A stretch of 64,000 bases of DNA, from positions 372,001 to 436,000 of the forward strand of contig NZ_JAQMWP010000001.1 of NCBI RefSeq assembly GCF_030403745.1, written 5' to 3'. Made by a program: the position numbers and the translations under genes. Positions 61,514 through 64,000 of this stretch are shown here, piece after piece (positions within the stretch are counted from its first letter, which is position 1; every line of letters starts with the position of its first letter). Source of the DNA: Streptomyces sp. S.PB5 (lineage in GTDB: Bacteria; Actinomycetota; Actinomycetes; Streptomycetales; Streptomycetaceae). Below the pieces are notes generated by a model. That model saw only the letters and a program-made list of their open reading frames with translations, did not search any database and was not told the origin of the DNA.

Positions 61514-62161
61514 GTGAACAGCCTCGCCGAAGGCAACTCCCCGCAGGCGGGACCCGTGCGGGGCCGTCCCCGCAGTGAGGCCGTGGAGCGGGCCATTGTC
61601 GAGGGGGTGATGAAGCTGCTGGAGGAGGGGGTGCCGCTGGCGGAGCTGTCCATCGAGCGGATCGCCCGTACCGCGGGGGTGGGGAAGGCGACCATCTACC
61701 GGCGCTGGCGGGGCAAGGAGGAACTGTTCGTCGACGTCATCCGCAGCGCCGAGCCCCCGGACCTCGAACTGCCCGGCACCTCCCTGCGCGACGACCTCGT
61801 CGTCTTCCTGGAGTCGATGCGGCAGCGCGGCCTGGTCAGACGTTCCTCGGTGATCCTGCACAACGTGCACGCCCAGATGAAGAGCAGCCCGAAGATCTGG
61901 GAGGCGTACGACAACCTCGTCATCGCACCGCGGCGGCGGCTCGGCGTGGAGGTGTTGCGCCGAGGGCAGTTGAACGGTGAACTGCGCGCGGACATCGACG
62001 TCGACCTGCTCAACGACATCTTCATCGGCCCCATGCTGCTGCGTACCGTCATGCGCCCGGACGCCGACCTCCACGAGGGTCTGCCCGAGGAGATCGTCGA
62101 TGTGCTGCTCCAAGGCCTACGGCCCGTCAGCTCACCGTCCGTCAGTTCGACGAGTCCGTAG
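61514..62161 (+). CDS. TetR/AcrR family regulator, 215 aa
   Basis: The helix-turn-helix is at about 25-75 (AIVEGVMKLLEEGVPLAELS, then IARTAGVGKATIYRRWRGKE). The C-terminal part fits the TetR_C_11-like fold. GTG 61514 has AAGGGAT about 12 nt upstream. Proximity to the DHA2 exporter and its palindromic operator suggests that it represses that gene. Confidence 0.93.
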   Translation: MNSLAEGNSPQAGPVRGRPRSEAVERAIVEGVMKLLEEGVPLAELSIERIARTAGVGKATIYRRWRGKEELFVDVIRSAEPPDLELPGTSLRDDLVVFLESMRQRGLVRRSSVILHNVHAQMKSSPKIWEAYDNLVIAPRRRLGVEVLRRGQLNGELRADIDVDLLNDIFIGPMLLRTVMRPDADLHEGLPEEIVDVLLQGLRPVSSPSVSSTSP

Positions 62162-62348
62162 ACCTCGTGTGCGCGTTTCGTCACAGAGCGCGCTTTCTGC
62201 GGCCGCGTCAGGAACTACCGGCGGCGACTTGTTCGTGCTCGTACGGGTACGGCCGTCATGGGACGGCAGGAACGGAACCGATCATCCCCTAGGGTCTTGT
62301 GGCAGCGGGGGACGGACGGATGCACGGCAGGCAGTGAGGCGACGCGGT

Positions 62349-63398
62349 ATGGCGCAGCAGGCGTACATGGAGGAGACGGACAACGGCGGCCGGGGACCCG
62401 AGCGCCAGGGCTCCAGACTCCGGCGCCTGTTCGACCGCCTGGTCAGCGGATGGCGTGGCGACCCGAGAATCTGGCGTCGCGGCCTGATCGTCGCCGCGCT
62501 GGCGGTGCTGCTCGCCCTGGTGATGCTGCTGCACTCCCGCATCCCCAACCGCATCGGCAACCTGGGCAGCCTGACCGAGACCTTCCTGCCCTGGCTGGGC
62601 CTGATGGTGCCGGTGCTGCTGATCCTCGCCCTCGTCCGCAAGTCGGTGACCGCCCTGATCGCCGTCGTGCTCCCGGCGGTCGTCTGGCTCAACCTCTTCG
62701 GCGGACTGCTCACCGACAAGACCGGCTCCGGCGGCGACCTCATGGTGGCCACGCACAACGTCAACGCCGACAACCCCGACCCGTCCGGCACCGCCCGTGA
62801 CGTGGCCGCGTCGGGCGCGGACGTCCTCGCGCTGGAGGAGCTGACGGAGGGCGCGGTGCCGACGTACGAGAAGGCGCTGGCGGGGACGTACAAGTACCAC
62901 TCGGTGCAGGGCACCGTCGGGCTGTGGAGCAAGTACCCGCTGAGCGGGGTCGAGCCCGTCGACATCAAGCTGGGCTGGACGCGCGCCATGCGGGCCACGG
63001 TGGCCACGCCCGAGGGGCGGATCGCGGTGTACGTCGCCCACCTGCCGTCGGTGCGGGTGAAGATGGAGGCCGGGTTCACCGCCCGGGAGCGCGACAAGAG
63101 CGCCGACGCCCTCGGTGAGGCCATCGCCCACGAGCCCCTGGAGCGGGTCGTCCTGCTCGGCGACCTCAACGGCACGATGAACGACCGCGCGCTCAACGCC
63201 GTCACCGCCCAGATGCGCTCCACGCAGGGCGCGGCCGGCAACGGGTTCGGGTTCAGCTGGCCGACGTCGTTCCCGATGGCGCGGATCGACCAGATCCTGG
63301 TCAGGGGCGTCGAGCCGGAGAGCTCGTGGGCCCTTCCGGAGACGGGGAGCGACCATCTTCCGCTGGCCGCTCGTGTGAAGGTCGACACGTCCTCTTAA
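62349..63398 (+). CDS. Membrane endonuclease/exonuclease/phosphatase-fold protein, VanJ-like, 349 aa
   Basis: Three membrane helices at about 45-120 (GLIVAALAVLLALVMLL, ETFLPWLGLMVPVLLILAL, ALIAVVLPAVVWLNLF) precede an EEP domain: VATHNVNADNPD, VLALEEL, VAHLPSV, LLGDLNGTMND and GSDHLPLAARV. VanJ-type proteins with this plan act on undecaprenyl pyrophosphate and lower teicoplanin susceptibility. The exact substrate here is not known. GAGG lies about 11 nt before ATG 62349. Confidence 0.9.
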   Translation: MAQQAYMEETDNGGRGPERQGSRLRRLFDRLVSGWRGDPRIWRRGLIVAALAVLLALVMLLHSRIPNRIGNLGSLTETFLPWLGLMVPVLLILALVRKSVTALIAVVLPAVVWLNLFGGLLTDKTGSGGDLMVATHNVNADNPDPSGTARDVAASGADVLALEELTEGAVPTYEKALAGTYKYHSVQGTVGLWSKYPLSGVEPVDIKLGWTRAMRATVATPEGRIAVYVAHLPSVRVKMEAGFTARERDKSADALGEAIAHEPLERVVLLGDLNGTMNDRALNAVTAQMRSTQGAAGNGFGFSWPTSFPMARIDQILVRGVEPESSWALPETGSDHLPLAARVKVDTSS

Positions 63399-63484
63399 CC
63401 GCATGGAATACTGGGCCTGAGAGGCTTTGTTCCGCTGGTGAACATAAGCACCGCGGAACTACCCCTGAAAGGCACAGGCACCCC

Positions 63485-64000
63485 ATGCCCCTGGCCCTGC
63501 TCGCCCTGGCCGTCGGCGCCTTCGGCATCGGCACGACCGAGTTCGTCATGATGGGCCTGCTGCCCGACGTCGCGGCCGACCTGGACGTCTCCATCCCCAC
63601 CGCCGGTCATCTGGTCTCGGCGTACGCGCTGGGCGTGGTGATCGGCGCCCCGCTGCTGGCCGCCGTCACCGCGCGCATGTCCCGCCGTACCGTCCTGATC
63701 GGCCTGATGGCGCTGTTCATCGCCGGCAACGCGGCCTCGGCCCTCGCCCCCGACTACCACGGGCTGCTCGTGGCCCGCTTCGTCAGCGGGCTGCCGCACG
63801 GCGCCTTCTTCGGCGTCGGCGCGGTCGTCGCCACCGGCATGGTCGCGCCGGAGCGCAAGGCCCGGTCGGTGTCCCTGATGTTCCTCGGCCTGACCGTCGC
63901 CAACGTCGCGGGCGTGCCGGTGGCCACGCTGATGGGCCAGCACCTGGGGTGGCGGGCGACCTTCCTCGGCGTCAGCGCGATCGGCCTCGCGGCCATCGCC
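63485..64000 (+). CDS. MFS transporter, AraJ/sugar-efflux-like (3' end outside window)
   Basis: The visible 172 residues contain five to six helices. MPLALLALAVGAFGIGTTEFVMMGLLPDVA is the typical first helix of the AraJ/Ydhp branch (GTTEFxxxGLLP). TARMSRRTVLIG is motif A and LPHGAFFGVGAVV a conserved loop. An exporter role is likely; substrate unknown. The frame is still open at the right edge. Confidence 0.92.
   Translation, partial: MPLALLALAVGAFGIGTTEFVMMGLLPDVAADLDVSIPTAGHLVSAYALGVVIGAPLLAAVTARMSRRTVLIGLMALFIAGNAASALAPDYHGLLVARFVSGLPHGAFFGVGAVVATGMVAPERKARSVSLMFLGLTVANVAGVPVATLMGQHLGWRATFLGVSAIGLAAIA

Noticed and set aside
60303..62113. Several long Arg/Pro/Ala-rich open frames in the repeat region
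   Set aside because: Frames on both strands are open simultaneously because the repeat lacks stops; no starts with ribosome sites and no recognisable fold.

Overview
The window is chromosomal DNA from a Streptomyces or a very close actinobacterium. GC content and third-position G/C are very high, GTG starts and leaderless genes are common, and Tat and LAXTG (class E sortase) signals are present. It also carries an F420 reductase, a SARP/AfsR-type regulator, DmdR/IdeR-type iron boxes and TetR genes beside their operators. No rRNA, tRNA, CRISPR array or intact insertion sequence was seen.

Bases 1-10.2 kb look like accessory DNA with a defence or DNA-repair flavour. A superfamily 2 helicase with a DUF1998-type cysteine cluster and a PD-(D/E)XK-like domain is cut by the left edge. 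A UvrD-like helicase overlaps its stop by 4 bp. On the opposite strand lie a GmrSD-type (DUF262 + DUF1524) protein carrying an internal alkyltransferase-like domain without a PCHR motif, and a DUF4246 oxygenase-like protein. The first three form the best candidate here for an uncharacterised DNA-targeting system.

From 10.3 to 26.5 kb are a membrane-anchored protein, a divergent TetR pair with mirrored operators, a secreted EEP-fold hydrolase with three N-terminal repeats, a metzincin with seven FG-GAP blades and a small upstream partner, and several housekeeping or accessory enzymes (MazG-like, DoxX, NTF2-like, aldo/keto reductase behind a 19-bp-spacer MerR-type promoter, SDR, PhoD, Gfo/Idh/MocA, Bcr/CflA exporter, class C beta-lactamase-like hydrolase).

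From 26.5 to 31 kb are GC-rich tandem repeats, an Rsm22-like methyltransferase, a low-GC SUKH (SMI1/KNR4) gene and a scar where a 5'-truncated lipoprotein gene abuts a 5'-truncated Rpn/transposase-like gene. A TetR gene and a glycerophosphodiester phosphodiesterase follow. From 31.2 to 45.3 kb, after a prim-pol-like gene, comes an iron and heme block: efeOBU with a trailing lipoprotein, hmuTUV, two HtaA-domain surface proteins (one with an LANTG sorting signal) and a heme oxygenase. Three iron boxes link these units, which gives a coherent picture: HtaA proteins bind heme at the surface, HmuTUV imports it, heme oxygenase releases the iron, and EfeUOB supplies elemental iron. A ParB-like protein and a PhzF-like protein sit just before the heme oxygenase.

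From 45.3 to 64 kb are methionine aminopeptidase, an EntS-like MFS protein, a cytosolic-looking sialidase, an F420:NADP oxidoreductase and an M50 protease. A 1160-aa SARP-NB-ARC-TPR regulator follows, convergent with a DrrAB-type ABC exporter whose promoter carries heptamer direct repeats at 11-bp spacing, the arrangement that SARPs bind. Then come panB, a DHA2 MFS exporter and a TetR gene separated by about 0.9 kb of degenerate GC-rich repeats, a VanJ-like membrane EEP protein and an MFS gene cut by the right edge.
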